64,000 nucleotides of DNA from Rhodocyclaceae bacterium (GCA_030824275.1 JAVBXY010000005.1:186001-250000); one strand, 5' to 3'; positions 32,377 to 41,606 are shown, counted from the first letter of the stretch. Program-made: numbers and translations. Notes: generated by a model not told the origin, from the sequence alone.

Positions 32377-32880
32377 TTACTTGTTGCAGGCTGCGCTCAG
32401 CCACTTGCCCGAATAGTTCTGCTTCATCGTCATCGGCCCGCGCTTCGGGTCCGTGGTTGTGATCGTCGATTCGCCCTTGTAGCTTTCCGGTCCGGCGGAA
32501 GTGATCGAACCGCTGCCGGTCACCTTCTGTTCGCCATGGCACTCGATCTTCCAGGTGGTCGTGTTGCCCGAGGTCTTTACGTCCTTCTGTTCGCAGCGCT
32601 GGCGACGATCCTCATCGCTCTGCGGCGGCAGACGCTTCTCGGCCTGTTCCTTTGTCACGCAGGTCTTCATGGTCACGGTCATCGGCCCGCCCGCTCCGCC
32701 CGGCATCTTGATGCCCATGGCTTCCATCTGCTTGCGCTGCGCTTCGGGGATGGCCGGCGCCGCCGGCATACCCGCGCCACTCATCTGAGTGGTGATTTCC
32801 CACATGCCGGGTTTCATGCTCTGGGCGTGAGCGGTGGTGGCCAGAAGAAAGAGGGATGCGAGGGTAAGGGTGTGACGCAT
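32377..32880 (-). CDS. DUF3617 domain-containing periplasmic protein
   Basis: 167 residues from ATG 32880. A signal peptide with cleavage after A-H-A is clear, followed by K-P-G-M-W-E-I-T-T-Q-M typical of DUF3617 and a closing segment around M-K-Q-N-Y-S-G-K-W-L. Two Cys pairs may form disulphides. Function unknown. Convergent with the HD-GYP-like gene, 9 bases apart. Confidence 0.8.
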   Translation of the reverse strand: MRHTLTLASLFLLATTAHAQSMKPGMWEITTQMSGAGMPAAPAIPEAQRKQMEAMGIKMPGGAGGPMTVTMKTCVTKEQAEKRLPPQSDEDRRQRCEQKDVKTSGNTTTWKIECHGEQKVTGSGSITSAGPESYKGESTITTTDPKRGPMTMKQNYSGKWLSAACNK

Positions 32881-32949
32881 GGCTGGACTCCGAATAATGA
32901 CGAATGGAAACCGGATTCTGCCCGAATCGATACGCCAAGCCAAGCCGGT

Positions 32950-33849
32950 CTAGCGGTTGGCCTTCAAGCGGGCGAGCAGACGGCCGCCGAAGAGATTGAG
33001 GGCGAGGCCGAGCATCAGCAAGCCGCCACCGATGAAGTGCACCGCCAGCAAGCCTTCGTCGAACACCAGCCAGCCGGCGGAAAGTCCGACCAGTGGCACC
33101 AGCAGGCTGAATGGCGCCACCTGATTCGCCGGGTAGCGCGACAACAGGCGCGTCCACAAGCCATAGCCGAGCAATGTCGCCGCCCAGGCCAGGTAAGCGA
33201 CCGCGCCGGCCGAACGCAGACTGAGGGCGGCGAGGGCATCGCCCATCGCCTGTGGTCCTTCGATCAGTAGCGACAGGGCGAGAAAGGGCAGGGGCGGCAC
33301 CAGACTGGCCCAGACAACGAAGGCCAGCTGATTGATCGGCCCGTGATTGCTCAGGGCGCGGGTGACGATGTTGCCGGCCGCCCACATCACTGCGCCCATC
33401 ACGGTGAGCAGAAAGCCGGCCAGCGGCATCGAGACGCCGTGGGTCGAACCAATCAGCGCCAGCCCGCCGGCCGCCAGTACCAGCCCGGCGAGCTGATGGC
33501 CGTGCCAGCGTTCCTTGAGCCAGAAGGCGGCGAAGAGCATGGTGAAAAAGGCTTGCGATTGCAGCACCAGGGACGCGAGTCCCGAAGGCATGCCGACATG
33601 GATCGCCGAAAAGAGGAAGGCGAACTGGCCAACGGAGATGGTCAGCCCGTAGGCGAGATAGAGGCGCAGTGGCACCTTTGGCGGCCGCAACAACAGCACC
33701 GCCGGAAATGCCGCCAGCAGGAAGCGCAGGGCACCGAGCAGCAGCGGCGGCACCTCGGCGACGCCGGCCTTGATGACAACGAAGTTCATGCCCCAGACGA
33801 GGATGACCAGCAGGGCGAGGCCGATGTCGGTGGGGCGCATGAGGAACAT
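32950..33849 (-). CDS. EamA/DMT-family transporter
   Basis: 299 residues with about ten hydrophobic helices in two repeats of the EamA fold (L-V-I-L-V-W-G-M-N-F-V-V-I-K near the start; W-A-A-T-L-L-G-Y-G-L-W-T-R-L in the second half). Resembles amino-acid/metabolite exporters of the drug/metabolite superfamily; the substrate cannot be told. Start taken at 33849; an ATG three codons later is equally possible. Confidence 0.85.
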   Translation of the reverse strand: MFLMRPTDIGLALLVILVWGMNFVVIKAGVAEVPPLLLGALRFLLAAFPAVLLLRPPKVPLRLYLAYGLTISVGQFAFLFSAIHVGMPSGLASLVLQSQAFFTMLFAAFWLKERWHGHQLAGLVLAAGGLALIGSTHGVSMPLAGFLLTVMGAVMWAAGNIVTRALSNHGPINQLAFVVWASLVPPLPFLALSLLIEGPQAMGDALAALSLRSAGAVAYLAWAATLLGYGLWTRLLSRYPANQVAPFSLLVPLVGLSAGWLVFDEGLLAVHFIGGGLLMLGLALNLFGGRLLARLKANR

Positions 33850-33970
33850 TGTGCCTGTCCGGGATGCAGACGCCAAGAACCAAAAACCTTGCAATACGCA
33901 TGGGATATGCGGCAAGCTACGCGGCTTGGCCAGGCGAGTGGTTTGGCGTGCGTATAGGAGGCGAGGCCGA

Positions 33971-35023
33971 ATGCAGCAGAACAGCGACGACGATGGGGAT
34001 CTCGATATCCTGTTGCCCTACCGCAGCCGCATCGTCTATTCGCTGGCCGTGGCCAGCCTGCTGATTTTTTTGCCCTTCGCGATCAATAATCTGTTGCAGG
34101 GGCAATGGTTGCTGGCGGGAGCGACCAGCGCCATCGTGTTCATCCTGGTGTTTGACGCCCTGGCGATCTATCGTGGTCGGCAACTCCCCATCCCGCTCTG
34201 GGTGCTGGTCTTTCCGGTGATCGGCGGCCTGGTCGCGACGACCTTGATCCCCTTCTACATGGGCTTGGCCTGGACCTATCCGGCGTTGGTGCTGTTCTGC
34301 TTCATCCTGCCGCGGCGGATGGCCAGTCTGGTGGCCTTCCTGTTGGTGCTGACCGTGGCGATTCTGAGCGCCCTGCTGATTCCCGAGGATGTCCGCTGGC
34401 GCGTCGGCAGCCGACTGGTGGCAACGATGGCGCTGACGGCGCTCCTCGGCAACATCTTTCTCGGCATCATCGCCGACCTGCAACGCAAGCTGCGCCGGCA
34501 GACCATCATCGATCCGCTCACCGATGCCTACAATCGGCGACACATGGATGCGGTGCTGGGAGAGGCGATTGCCCGCGCGGCACGGGGCACGCCGGCACCT
34601 TCACTGCTGATGATCGACATCGATCACTTCAAGCGCATTAATGACCAGTACGGACATGCCGCCGGCGACGAGTTACTGCGTCAGGTGACAGCGCTGGTCC
34701 GGCGCGAAGGCCGGAGCACCGACAAGCTGTTCCGTTGTGGCGGCGAGGAGTTCGTGCTTTACCTGCCGGAGACCGATGCCGCCGGAGCGAGGATCGTGGC
34801 CGATGGTATTCGGAGCACCATCGCCAAGGTGCCTCTGCTGCCCGGGGTGTCGGTCACGGTCAGCATCGGTGTGTCGATGCTACAGGCTGGCGATAGCCTC
34901 GATGACTGGTTGCGTTTCGGCGACGAGGCGCTCTATCGGGCCAAGGAGAGTGGGCGGAATCAGGTGTGCTCGCGAGAATCCGCTCCCCTCGCCGGAGGCC
35001 TGACCCTCAGCGCCAGCGGTTGA
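33971..35023 (+). CDS. Membrane-bound GGDEF diguanylate cyclase
   Basis: 350 residues from ATG 33971 behind AGGAGGCGAGG. About six membrane helices (roughly 20-165) form a MASE-like sensor, followed by a GGDEF domain with D-P-L-T-D-A-Y-N-R-R, I-D-H-F-K-R-I-N-D and the active-site G-G-E-E-F. The stop codon falls inside a stretch that matches the 3' end of pyrF (35008-35058), so the original C-terminal tail may have been altered by the rearrangement there. Confidence 0.9.
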   Translation: MQQNSDDDGDLDILLPYRSRIVYSLAVASLLIFLPFAINNLLQGQWLLAGATSAIVFILVFDALAIYRGRQLPIPLWVLVFPVIGGLVATTLIPFYMGLAWTYPALVLFCFILPRRMASLVAFLLVLTVAILSALLIPEDVRWRVGSRLVATMALTALLGNIFLGIIADLQRKLRRQTIIDPLTDAYNRRHMDAVLGEAIARAARGTPAPSLLMIDIDHFKRINDQYGHAAGDELLRQVTALVRREGRSTDKLFRCGGEEFVLYLPETDAAGARIVADGIRSTIAKVPLLPGVSVTVSIGVSMLQAGDSLDDWLRFGDEALYRAKESGRNQVCSRESAPLAGGLTLSASG

Positions 35024-35107
35024 TCGCCGTTCCGCTTGCCCAGCGCCACTTGGCGCGCTCATCTATCGCCGTGTCACCAGGGCCGACTTTTTGGCACTGT
35101 TAGAATC
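35008..35107 (-). pseudogene. Duplicated remnant of the pyrF 3' end
   Basis: Positions 35011-35058 match the intact pyrF 3' end at 38961-39007 almost base for base: the first 17 bases are identical, then one gap and a few substitutions. Positions 35058-35107 then resemble an internal part of pyrF (39280-39328), including sequence on both sides of the dispersed repeat. The remnant therefore looks like pyrF with about 270 bp deleted, in the same orientation as the real gene. It marks the left edge of the helicase/AbiC/Fic module. Confidence 0.6.
35066..35091 (-). repeat. 26-bp dispersed repeat, copy 7 (non-coding)
   Basis: Minus-strand copy of the GGCCCTGG sub-type (AC at the variable pair), the same sub-type as the copies in pyrF and glnS. 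It lies between the GGDEF gene and the helicase gene, inside the pyrF-like remnant. Confidence 0.88.
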
Positions 35108-35132
35108 AGGGCATATTCTTGGAGAGTCGGGC

Positions 35133-36905
35133 ATGGCGGCATTGATCCCCAGCATGGGCAGTTGCACCTTCGATACCGGCGGCGAACGACGCTTCGCCGA
35201 ACGGCTCGAAGCCAAGCTGGAAGACGACTACCTGTGCTGGTACAACGTCCCCGTCGGCCCCAGCACGCGGCACCCGGACTTCATCATCCTGCATCCCCGG
35301 CGCGGCCTACTGGTGCTGGAAGTCAAGGATTGGCGGCGCGACACCCTGATTACCATCGACCCCACCAGCGCCGTGATCCACGCCAATGGCGCCGCCAAGA
35401 CCGTGCTCAATCCGCTGGAACAGGCCCGGCACTACGCCCAGGCTCTGGCCGGTGCGCTGGAGAAAGACCCGCAACTGGTTTTCTCGTCGGGACGCGAGGC
35501 CGGTAAGCTGCGCTTCCCCTGGAGCTACGGCGTCGTTCTCACCAACATTTCACGCAAAGTCTTCGATGAAGGTGGCTTGGGCGACGTGATCCCCTCGCAA
35601 CGGGTGATCTGCCAGGACGAAATGCTGGAAAGCGTCGATGCCGAGGACTTCCAGCGCCGCCTGTGGGAAATGTTCCAATTCCGCTTTCAAGGCGCCTTGA
35701 GCCTGCCGGAGATCGACCGCGTGCGCTGGCACCTGTTCCCCGAAGTGCGCATTCCGCCGCGCCAGGCGCAGTTGTTTGACGGCGACGCGACTCCCGATCT
35801 GATGCAGGTCATGGATTTGCATCAGGAGCAGCTTGCCCGTAGTCTCGGCGAGGGCCACCGTGTCATCCACGGCGTCGCCGGCTCAGGCAAGACGCTGATC
35901 CTCGGCTACCGTGCCGAGCATCTGGCGCGTGCCGCCGGCAAACCCATTCTCGTTCTCTGTTACAACGAATCATTGGCCAAGCGGCTGGCGCGCAGCATGG
36001 CCGACAAGGGCCTGGACGCCAAGGTGCACACCCATCACTTTCATCAGTGGTGCCGCGCCCAGCTCATCGCTTACAACGCAGGACTCCCCGTCAACAACGA
36101 CGACAAAGGTGCATTCTTCGACGAGATGGTGGCGCGTGTGATCCGTGGCGTCGAGCGCGGCCTCATTCCCGCCGCCCAGTACGACGCCATCCTGATCGAC
36201 GAAGGCCACGACTTCAAATCCGAATGGCTCAAGCTGGTGGTGCAGATGGTGGACCCGAAAACCAACAGCCTGCTGGTGCTCTACGACGACGCCCAGTCCA
36301 TCTACGGCGACGCCAAACGCAAGAAGTTCAGCTTCAAGCAGGCCGGTATCCAGGCTCAAGGGCGCACCACGATACTCAAGCTGAACTATCGCAACACCGA
36401 CGAAATCCTGCGCTTCGCCCGTGATGTGGCGCAAGGCATCCTTAAGGCGCAGGATGCCGACGACGACGGCGTGCCCCTGATCCGCCCCCAGTCCGCCGGT
36501 CGTGCCGGCCCACCGCCGCAGGTGGTCAAGTTGCCGACCCTGCGTGACGAAGCCGAGTTCATCGTCCAGCGTCTGAAGGACGCCCACCGCAACGGCACGC
36601 CCTGGCGTGACATGGCGGTGATCTACCGCCACTACAACCCGGTGGGCAAAGTGGTGCTGGCAACGCTGCGCGGCTTCGGCGTGCCTGTGACCTACTTCAA
36701 GGACGTAACCTTTGCGGCGGACGAAGATGCCGTGCTCGCCGTGACCATGCATTCCTGCAAAGGGCTGGAGTTTCCCTTGGTCGCAGTGGCTGGCGTGGAG
36801 CCGCTGGAGGAAGGGAGCGAGCGTTCGCCCGAGGAGGCGAAATTGCTTTATGTGGCGATGACGCGGGCGACGCGGGAATTGGTTGTGAGCGGGGTTGCCG
36901 AGTGA
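35133..36905 (+). CDS. NERD nuclease-domain UvrD/SF1-type DNA helicase
   Basis: 590 residues. The N-terminal NERD (nuclease-related) domain shows Asp49, Glu63 and Lys65 in P-D-F-I-I-L and L-E-V-K-D-W, a PD-(D/E)xK-type arrangement. The rest is an SF1 helicase: Walker A G-V-A-G-S-G-K-T near 247, I-L-I-D-E-G-H-D-F, Y-D-D-A-Q-S-I-Y, L-N-Y-R-N-T, M-H-S-C-K-G-L-E-F and V-A-M-T-R-A. Proteins with this layout are frequent in mobile and defence regions. ATG 35133 is chosen over an upstream frame extension. It is followed after 10 bases by a PutAbiC gene. Confidence 0.88.
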   Translation: MAALIPSMGSCTFDTGGERRFAERLEAKLEDDYLCWYNVPVGPSTRHPDFIILHPRRGLLVLEVKDWRRDTLITIDPTSAVIHANGAAKTVLNPLEQARHYAQALAGALEKDPQLVFSSGREAGKLRFPWSYGVVLTNISRKVFDEGGLGDVIPSQRVICQDEMLESVDAEDFQRRLWEMFQFRFQGALSLPEIDRVRWHLFPEVRIPPRQAQLFDGDATPDLMQVMDLHQEQLARSLGEGHRVIHGVAGSGKTLILGYRAEHLARAAGKPILVLCYNESLAKRLARSMADKGLDAKVHTHHFHQWCRAQLIAYNAGLPVNNDDKGAFFDEMVARVIRGVERGLIPAAQYDAILIDEGHDFKSEWLKLVVQMVDPKTNSLLVLYDDAQSIYGDAKRKKFSFKQAGIQAQGRTTILKLNYRNTDEILRFARDVAQGILKAQDADDDGVPLIRPQSAGRAGPPPQVVKLPTLRDEAEFIVQRLKDAHRNGTPWRDMAVIYRHYNPVGKVVLATLRGFGVPVTYFKDVTFAADEDAVLAVTMHSCKGLEFPLVAVAGVEPLEEGSERSPEEAKLLYVAMTRATRELVVSGVAE

Positions 36906-36915
36906 GGGGCAGAAC

Positions 36916-37869
36916 ATGATCGTCGAAAAGCAGGAAGCCAAATCGGATCATGAGCCGAGGGTAGCGTGGCTGGGGTTTGGTCTGCTTGCCTTGCTTCTGA
37001 TATGGCTGCTCTACGGGCTGGCTTCCTATTTCTTATTGCCACTCTTGCTGGTCTATAGCAATACGGACACCCAAAAAATTGGACAGTTTGGTGACGTATT
37101 CGGCGCGCTGAACGCGCTCTTCTCGGCGTTTGCGTTTGCCGTATTGATCTTCACGATGTTCCTGCAACGACGGGAACTGGCGCTGCAACGCGAAGAGTTG
37201 GAACACACTCGAAATGAAATTCGTGGACAAAAAGAACAACTGCAAGCACAGAATCTAACTATGCAACGGCAGGTTTTTGAGAGCAGCTTTTTTGCTTTGC
37301 TTGGGGCATACCAAGACATTGTGCGGATGTTAGATGTCCGCAAGCTGGATGGGACGCTCATTCGGCAAGGACGAGATTGTTTTGAGTATTTCTTCTCTCG
37401 ATCTTTGCGACGAGACTACTTGGTAATAAAAGAAAAAGGGTTGTCAGGCATTGAAGCTTCTCGAGCAGATCGAGTTAGGCGCATTTCAGATCTTGCGGGC
37501 TTTCAGGAGTTGGTTCAAGAGCGTGATGGCGTGGATGAGAATGTCACTCAAGCCTATGTGAGCTTCTTTCTTCAGCATCAATCTGATGTTGGGCACTATT
37601 TCCGCACCGTCTATCACATCTACCGATTTATCGATGAAAGTGATCTTGCGTGGCAGGAAAAGCAGCGCTTCGCACGAGTCGTTCGGGCTCAGTTGTCGAC
37701 TTATGAGCTTTTGCTGTTTTTCTACAACGGACTGAGTCCCTACGGGTATGAAAAGTTTTGGCCGCTAGCCAACACATATGAGATTTTCCAGAATCTTGAC
37801 GTTGATCTTTTGTTTGATCCGACTCACGTCCAGTACTACGATGGCGCGCTTGGCGGGGAGGTTGAATGA
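36916..37869 (+). CDS. Putative phage abortive infection protein (PutAbiC type)
   Basis: 317 residues. Two membrane helices (about 19-46 and 59-83) are followed by a coiled coil (84-112) and a soluble domain. That domain has the pattern of the PutAbiC/AbiC-like family: F-F-A-L-L-G-A-Y-Q-D-I-V, then G-H-Y-F-R-T-V-Y-H-I-Y-R-F-I-D and R-A-Q-L-S-T-Y-E-L-L-L-F-F-Y-N. The gene is noticeably richer in A+T than its neighbours, suggesting separate ancestry. Family assignment is from pattern recognition; an anti-phage role is inferred from the family and from neighbouring helicase and Fic genes. Its end overlaps fic as ATGA. Confidence 0.8.
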   Translation: MIVEKQEAKSDHEPRVAWLGFGLLALLLIWLLYGLASYFLLPLLLVYSNTDTQKIGQFGDVFGALNALFSAFAFAVLIFTMFLQRRELALQREELEHTRNEIRGQKEQLQAQNLTMQRQVFESSFFALLGAYQDIVRMLDVRKLDGTLIRQGRDCFEYFFSRSLRRDYLVIKEKGLSGIEASRADRVRRISDLAGFQELVQERDGVDENVTQAYVSFFLQHQSDVGHYFRTVYHIYRFIDESDLAWQEKQRFARVVRAQLSTYELLLFFYNGLSPYGYEKFWPLANTYEIFQNLDVDLLFDPTHVQYYDGALGGEVE

Positions 37870-38909
37870 ATACCTTGTTGCGTTTTTCGTCATCGCTTCC
37901 GGTACACCCCGCCGCTGCCTGGTATCTCGCCGATCTCGGTGAATTCCGCGGCAAGCAGGAGTTATACACGCGCCAATCGCCTCAGCGGCTGAAGGTCTTG
38001 CGTGAACACGCGCTGATCGAGAGCGCGGTGTCCTCGAATCGCATCGAGGGGGTGGCCTTGGATTCCTCCCGTGTGCGCGATGTGCTGGTGGCGCCCAAGC
38101 CATTGTTTCGGGATCGGGATGAGGAAGAGGTGCGCGGATATCGCGACGCGCTGGATTGGCTGCATCGCGAGGTGGTGAACATCGACGTCAGTGAGATCAC
38201 CATTTGCCGGCTGCATGCGATGGCACGCGGTCAGATTTGGGATGCGGGGCAGTACAAGGAAAGGGACGGCGACATCATCGAGCGCTACCCGGATGGCCGC
38301 GAGCGGGTGCGTTTCCGGCCGGTGGCTGCTGCGCGCACGGGTGAGGCCATGGCAAGCCTGGTGGGCGACTGGCAGCGCTGTCTCGACGAGGCCTGGGTAC
38401 ATCCGCTGATTGCGCTGGCGGCATTCAATCTCGACTTTCTTTGCATCCATCCCTTTCGCGACGGCAATGGCCGCGTTTCGCGCCTGCTGTGGTTGTTGCA
38501 GTGCCATCGACTCGGCTACGAAGTGGGGCGCTACATCAGCCTGGAGCGGCTGGTGGAAGAGAACAAGGCGCGCTATTACGAGACGCTGGAACTTAGCTCA
38601 CAGGGTTGGCACGAAGGCAAGCACGATCCCTGGCCCTACATCAATTTCGTGCTCTACATCCTCAAGACGGCCTACAAGGAGTTTGCCGAGCGGGTCGGTG
38701 AAGTTGCTGCGCCGCGTGGCTCCAAGCGCGAATTGGTGCTGGCGGAGTTGGGGCGCTTTCCTGCGGAATTTTCCGTTGCGGAGCTTGAGCGTGCTTGTCC
38801 TGGCGTGAGTCGGGACATGATTCGCCGGGTATTGCGGGAGAGGCAGCACGCCGGGGCAGTGGAATGCATTGGCTTGGGGCCTGGCGCCCGCTGGCGGAAA
38901 AGAGGGTAA
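37866..38909 (+). CDS. Fic family protein with C-terminal winged helix
   Basis: 347 residues. An N-terminal Fic-like region carries the inhibitory-helix motif S-S-N-R-I-E-G (56-62). The Fic core has intact H-P-F-R-D-G-N-G-R (195-203), so AMP transfer from ATP to a target protein is expected. The C-terminal part (about 280-345) looks like a winged helix-turn-helix. Coupled to the PutAbiC gene by ATGA. The stop codon lies within a 16-bp palindrome and is followed by two more copies of GAGGGTAAT. Confidence 0.9.
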   Translation: MNTLLRFSSSLPVHPAAAWYLADLGEFRGKQELYTRQSPQRLKVLREHALIESAVSSNRIEGVALDSSRVRDVLVAPKPLFRDRDEEEVRGYRDALDWLHREVVNIDVSEITICRLHAMARGQIWDAGQYKERDGDIIERYPDGRERVRFRPVAAARTGEAMASLVGDWQRCLDEAWVHPLIALAAFNLDFLCIHPFRDGNGRVSRLLWLLQCHRLGYEVGRYISLERLVEENKARYYETLELSSQGWHEGKHDPWPYINFVLYILKTAYKEFAERVGEVAAPRGSKRELVLAELGRFPAEFSVAELERACPGVSRDMIRRVLRERQHAGAVECIGLGPGARWRKRG

Positions 38910-38942
38910 TTACCCTCAAATGAGGGTAATAAAGAGGGTAAT
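38902..38942. promoter_or_regulatory. GAGGGTAAT iterated/palindromic site at the fic 3' end
   Basis: GAGGGTAATTACCCTC (38902-38917) is a perfect 16-bp palindrome overlapping the fic stop codon. Direct copies GAGGGTAAT follow at 38922-38930 and 38934-38942. TTACCCTCA and TGAGGGTAA could also pair as a hairpin and end transcription. It could therefore be a terminator, an operator for the Fic winged helix, or a junction mark of the module. Confidence 0.55.
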
Positions 38943-38956
38943 GTCTTTCGCTGGAT

Positions 38957-39787
38957 TTACCGCCAGCGGTTGATCGCGTCCCGCGTTTCCAGCGCCACCT
39001 GGCGCGCAGCGGCGGCGTAGTCCTCGTCCTTGCCGGCGTAGAGGATGGCGCGGGAGGAATTGATCATGAGGCCGGTGCCGGCGGCGGTTTTGCCGGCCTT
39101 CACCGTGGCTTCAATGTCGCCGCCCTGGGCGCCGATGCCGGGGACCAGCAGGGGCAGTTCGCCGACGATCTCGCGGACGCGGGCGATCTCGCCGGGGAAG
39201 GTGGCGCCGACGACGAGTCCCAATTGGCCGGCGTATTTGCCATCCGGGTTCCAGTCCTTGGCCACCATCTCGGCGACCAGCTCATAAATCGCCGTCCCGC
39301 CAGGGCCGACTTTTTGAAACTGTAAATCGCTGCCGCCGGGATTCGAGGTGCGACAGAGCAGGATCACGCCCTTGTCCTTGTACGCGAGCCAGGGCTCCAC
39401 CGAATCGCGACCCATGTAGGGGTTCACGGTCACAGCGTCGGCCCGGTAGCGCTCGAAGGCCTCGATGGCGTATTGCTCGGCGGTGCTGCCGATATCGCCG
39501 CGCTTGGCGTCGAGGATCACCGGCACGTTCGGATGCTTGTCGTGGATGTGGGCGATCAGCGCTTCGAGCTGGTCTTCCGCGCGGCGTGCGGCGAAGTAGG
39601 CGATCTGCGGCTTGAAGGCGCAGGCCAGGTCGGCCGTGGCGTCGGCGATGCCGGCACAGAACTGGAAGATCGCGTCCGGCTTGCCTCGCAGATGGGCGGG
39701 GAATTTCGCCGGGTCCGGGTCGAGGCCGACGCAGAGCAGGGAGTTGTTCTTTTGCCAGGCGGCCTTGAGTTGGGCGATGAAGCTCAC
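38957..39787 (-). CDS. pyrF: Orotidine-5'-phosphate decarboxylase
   Basis: Last step of UMP synthesis. 276 residues from a GTG that overlaps the glnS stop (GTGA). Catalytic Lys95 and Asp98 lie in L-D-A-K-R-G-D-I-G, followed by S-T-A-E-Q-Y-A, which marks the longer (subfamily 2) enzymes. A repeat copy encodes K-V-G-P-G-G-T-A at 149-156, between the T-S-N-P-G-G motif and Y-E-L-V-A. The 3' end is the sequence duplicated at 35008-35058. Confidence 0.95.
   Translation of the reverse strand: MSFIAQLKAAWQKNNSLLCVGLDPDPAKFPAHLRGKPDAIFQFCAGIADATADLACAFKPQIAYFAARRAEDQLEALIAHIHDKHPNVPVILDAKRGDIGSTAEQYAIEAFERYRADAVTVNPYMGRDSVEPWLAYKDKGVILLCRTSNPGGSDLQFQKVGPGGTAIYELVAEMVAKDWNPDGKYAGQLGLVVGATFPGEIARVREIVGELPLLVPGIGAQGGDIEATVKAGKTAAGTGLMINSSRAILYAGKDEDYAAAARQVALETRDAINRWR
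39289..39314 (-). repeat. 26-bp dispersed repeat, copy 8 (in pyrF)
   Basis: Minus strand, sense relative to pyrF; GGCCCTGG sub-type with GG at the variable pair. Read as K-V-G-P-G-G-T-A. Confidence 0.92.
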
Positions 39788-41571
39788 TTCTTGCTCCAGG
39801 AATCCTTCAGCGTCACAGCGCGATTGAACACCGGCGCGCCGGGCCTGGAGTCGATGCGGTCGGCGACGAAGTAGCCGTGGCGCTCGAACTGAAAGCGCTC
39901 TTCCGCAACCGCATCCTTCAGCGCGGCTTCGAGCTGGGCGGTGATGAGCTGTTTCGAATTCGGATTGATGTCGTCGAGGAAATCGCGGCCGCCGCTGCCC
40001 GGCGCTTCGACGGCGAAGAGACGGTCGTAGAGGCGCACTTCGGCGGCGTAGGCGTGTTTCGCCGAGACCCAGTGGATGTTGCCCTTGACCTTGTAGGTAT
40101 CGGCACCCGGCGTGCCGCTCTTGGAGTCGGGCATGTATTCGCAATGCACGGCGGTGATCTTGCCGTTAGCATCCTTGTCGCAGCCGATGCATTTGACGAC
40201 GAAGCCGTAGCGCAGTCGGACCATGTTGCCGGGGAAGAGGCGGAAGTAACCCTTGCTCGGCGTCTCCATGAAGTCCTCGCGCTCGATCCAGAGTTCTTTC
40301 GAGAAGGGCACCGGGCGCTTGCCCCAGTCCGGCTTTTGCGGATGATTGGGCGCTTCGCAGAGTTCTTCCTGACCTTCCGGGTAGTTGTCGATGATCAGCT
40401 TCACCGGATCGAGCACGGCGATGCGGCGCGGCGCGGTGTCGTTGAGATGCTCGCGCTGGCATTCCTCCAGCACGCTGATGTCGATCCAGGAATCCGACTT
40501 GGTGACGCCGATCATCTCGGCGAAATGACGGAAGCCTTCCGGCGTGAAGCCGCGACGGCGAGCGCCGACCAGCGTCGGCAGGCGCGGGTCGTCCCAGCCG
40601 TCCACGTGCTTCTCTTCGACGAGCTGGATCAGCTTGCGCTTGGACAGCACGACGTAGGAAAGATTGAGGCGGGCAAATTCGATCTGACGTGGCACCGGCT
40701 GTTCGATACAACCCAGTGTCGCCAGCGTGCTCAGCAGCCAGTCGTAGAAGGGCCGCTGGTCCTCGAACTCCAGGGTGCAGATGGAGTGGGTGATGTTCTC
40801 CAGCGCGTCCTCGATGGGATGGGCGAAGGTGTACATCGGGTAGATGCACCAGGCATCCCCGGTGTTGTGGTGTGTCGCCTTGCGGATGCGGTAGATGGCC
40901 GGGTCGCGCAGGTTGATGTTGCCCGAGGCCATGTCGATCTTGGCGCGCAGGATGTGTGCGCCGTCGGCGAATTCGCCGGCCTTCATGCGGCGGAACAGGT
41001 CAAGGTTTTCCGCTGGTGTGCGGTTGCGGAAGGGCGAGTTCTTGCCCGGCTCGGTCAGCGTGCCGCGATTGGCGCGCATCTCGTCGGCGGATTGGGAATC
41101 GACGTAGGCGTGGCCGGCTTCGACCAGCTTCTCGGCAAAATCGTACATCCACTGGAAGTAGTCGGAGGCGTAGTAGAGATTGCTCTCGCCCTTGACGTCC
41201 CAACTCCAGCCCAGCCACTTCACCGCGTCGAGAATCGAGACGACGTATTCCTTTTCTTCCTTCTCCGGATTGGTGTCGTCGAAGCGCATGTGGCAGGCGC
41301 CGTCGTAGTCGCGGGCAAGACCGAAGTTGAGGCAGATCGACTTGGCATGGCCGAAGTGCAGGTAACCATTGGGCTCCGGCGGGAAACGGGTGCGGATCTT
41401 CGCCGTCTCACCAGGGCCGACTTTTTGCTGGGCACCGGGACCGGGCTTGCCGGACCAGGTGCGCTGCGCATAGACGCCGGCGGCGAGGTCCGCATCAATG
41501 GCGTGGCGGATGAAGTTGGAGACGGGGGTCTTGGCGTCGGGGGTATCGCCGGGTGCTTTGTCATGGGCCAT
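39784..41571 (-). CDS. glnS: Glutaminyl-tRNA synthetase
   Basis: Class I aminoacyl-tRNA synthetase charging tRNA-Gln. 595 residues from ATG 41571. The HIGH-type motif is H-F-G-H (72-75) in the family segment P-P-E-P-N-G-Y-L, and the KMSKS equivalent is V-L-S-K-R-K. The repeat copy encodes K-V-G-P-G-E-T-A at 50-57, in the linker just before the catalytic core. Coupled to pyrF by GTGA. Confidence 0.96.
   Translation of the reverse strand: MAHDKAPGDTPDAKTPVSNFIRHAIDADLAAGVYAQRTWSGKPGPGAQQKVGPGETAKIRTRFPPEPNGYLHFGHAKSICLNFGLARDYDGACHMRFDDTNPEKEEKEYVVSILDAVKWLGWSWDVKGESNLYYASDYFQWMYDFAEKLVEAGHAYVDSQSADEMRANRGTLTEPGKNSPFRNRTPAENLDLFRRMKAGEFADGAHILRAKIDMASGNINLRDPAIYRIRKATHHNTGDAWCIYPMYTFAHPIEDALENITHSICTLEFEDQRPFYDWLLSTLATLGCIEQPVPRQIEFARLNLSYVVLSKRKLIQLVEEKHVDGWDDPRLPTLVGARRRGFTPEGFRHFAEMIGVTKSDSWIDISVLEECQREHLNDTAPRRIAVLDPVKLIIDNYPEGQEELCEAPNHPQKPDWGKRPVPFSKELWIEREDFMETPSKGYFRLFPGNMVRLRYGFVVKCIGCDKDANGKITAVHCEYMPDSKSGTPGADTYKVKGNIHWVSAKHAYAAEVRLYDRLFAVEAPGSGGRDFLDDINPNSKQLITAQLEAALKDAVAEERFQFERHGYFVADRIDSRPGAPVFNRAVTLKDSWSKK
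41400..41425 (-). repeat. 26-bp dispersed repeat, copy 9 (in glnS)
   Basis: Minus strand, sense relative to glnS; GGCCCTGG sub-type with AG at the variable pair. Read as K-V-G-P-G-E-T-A. Confidence 0.92.
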
Positions 41572-41606
41572 GGTGGTGGCGGCTCGAATGATGCAAAGCG
41601 GCAATT

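Noticed and set aside
38902-38942. Reading the GAGGGTAAT array as a CRISPR-like repeat
   Set aside because: Only three short units with 4- to 11-base gaps and no spacers; no cas genes nearby.
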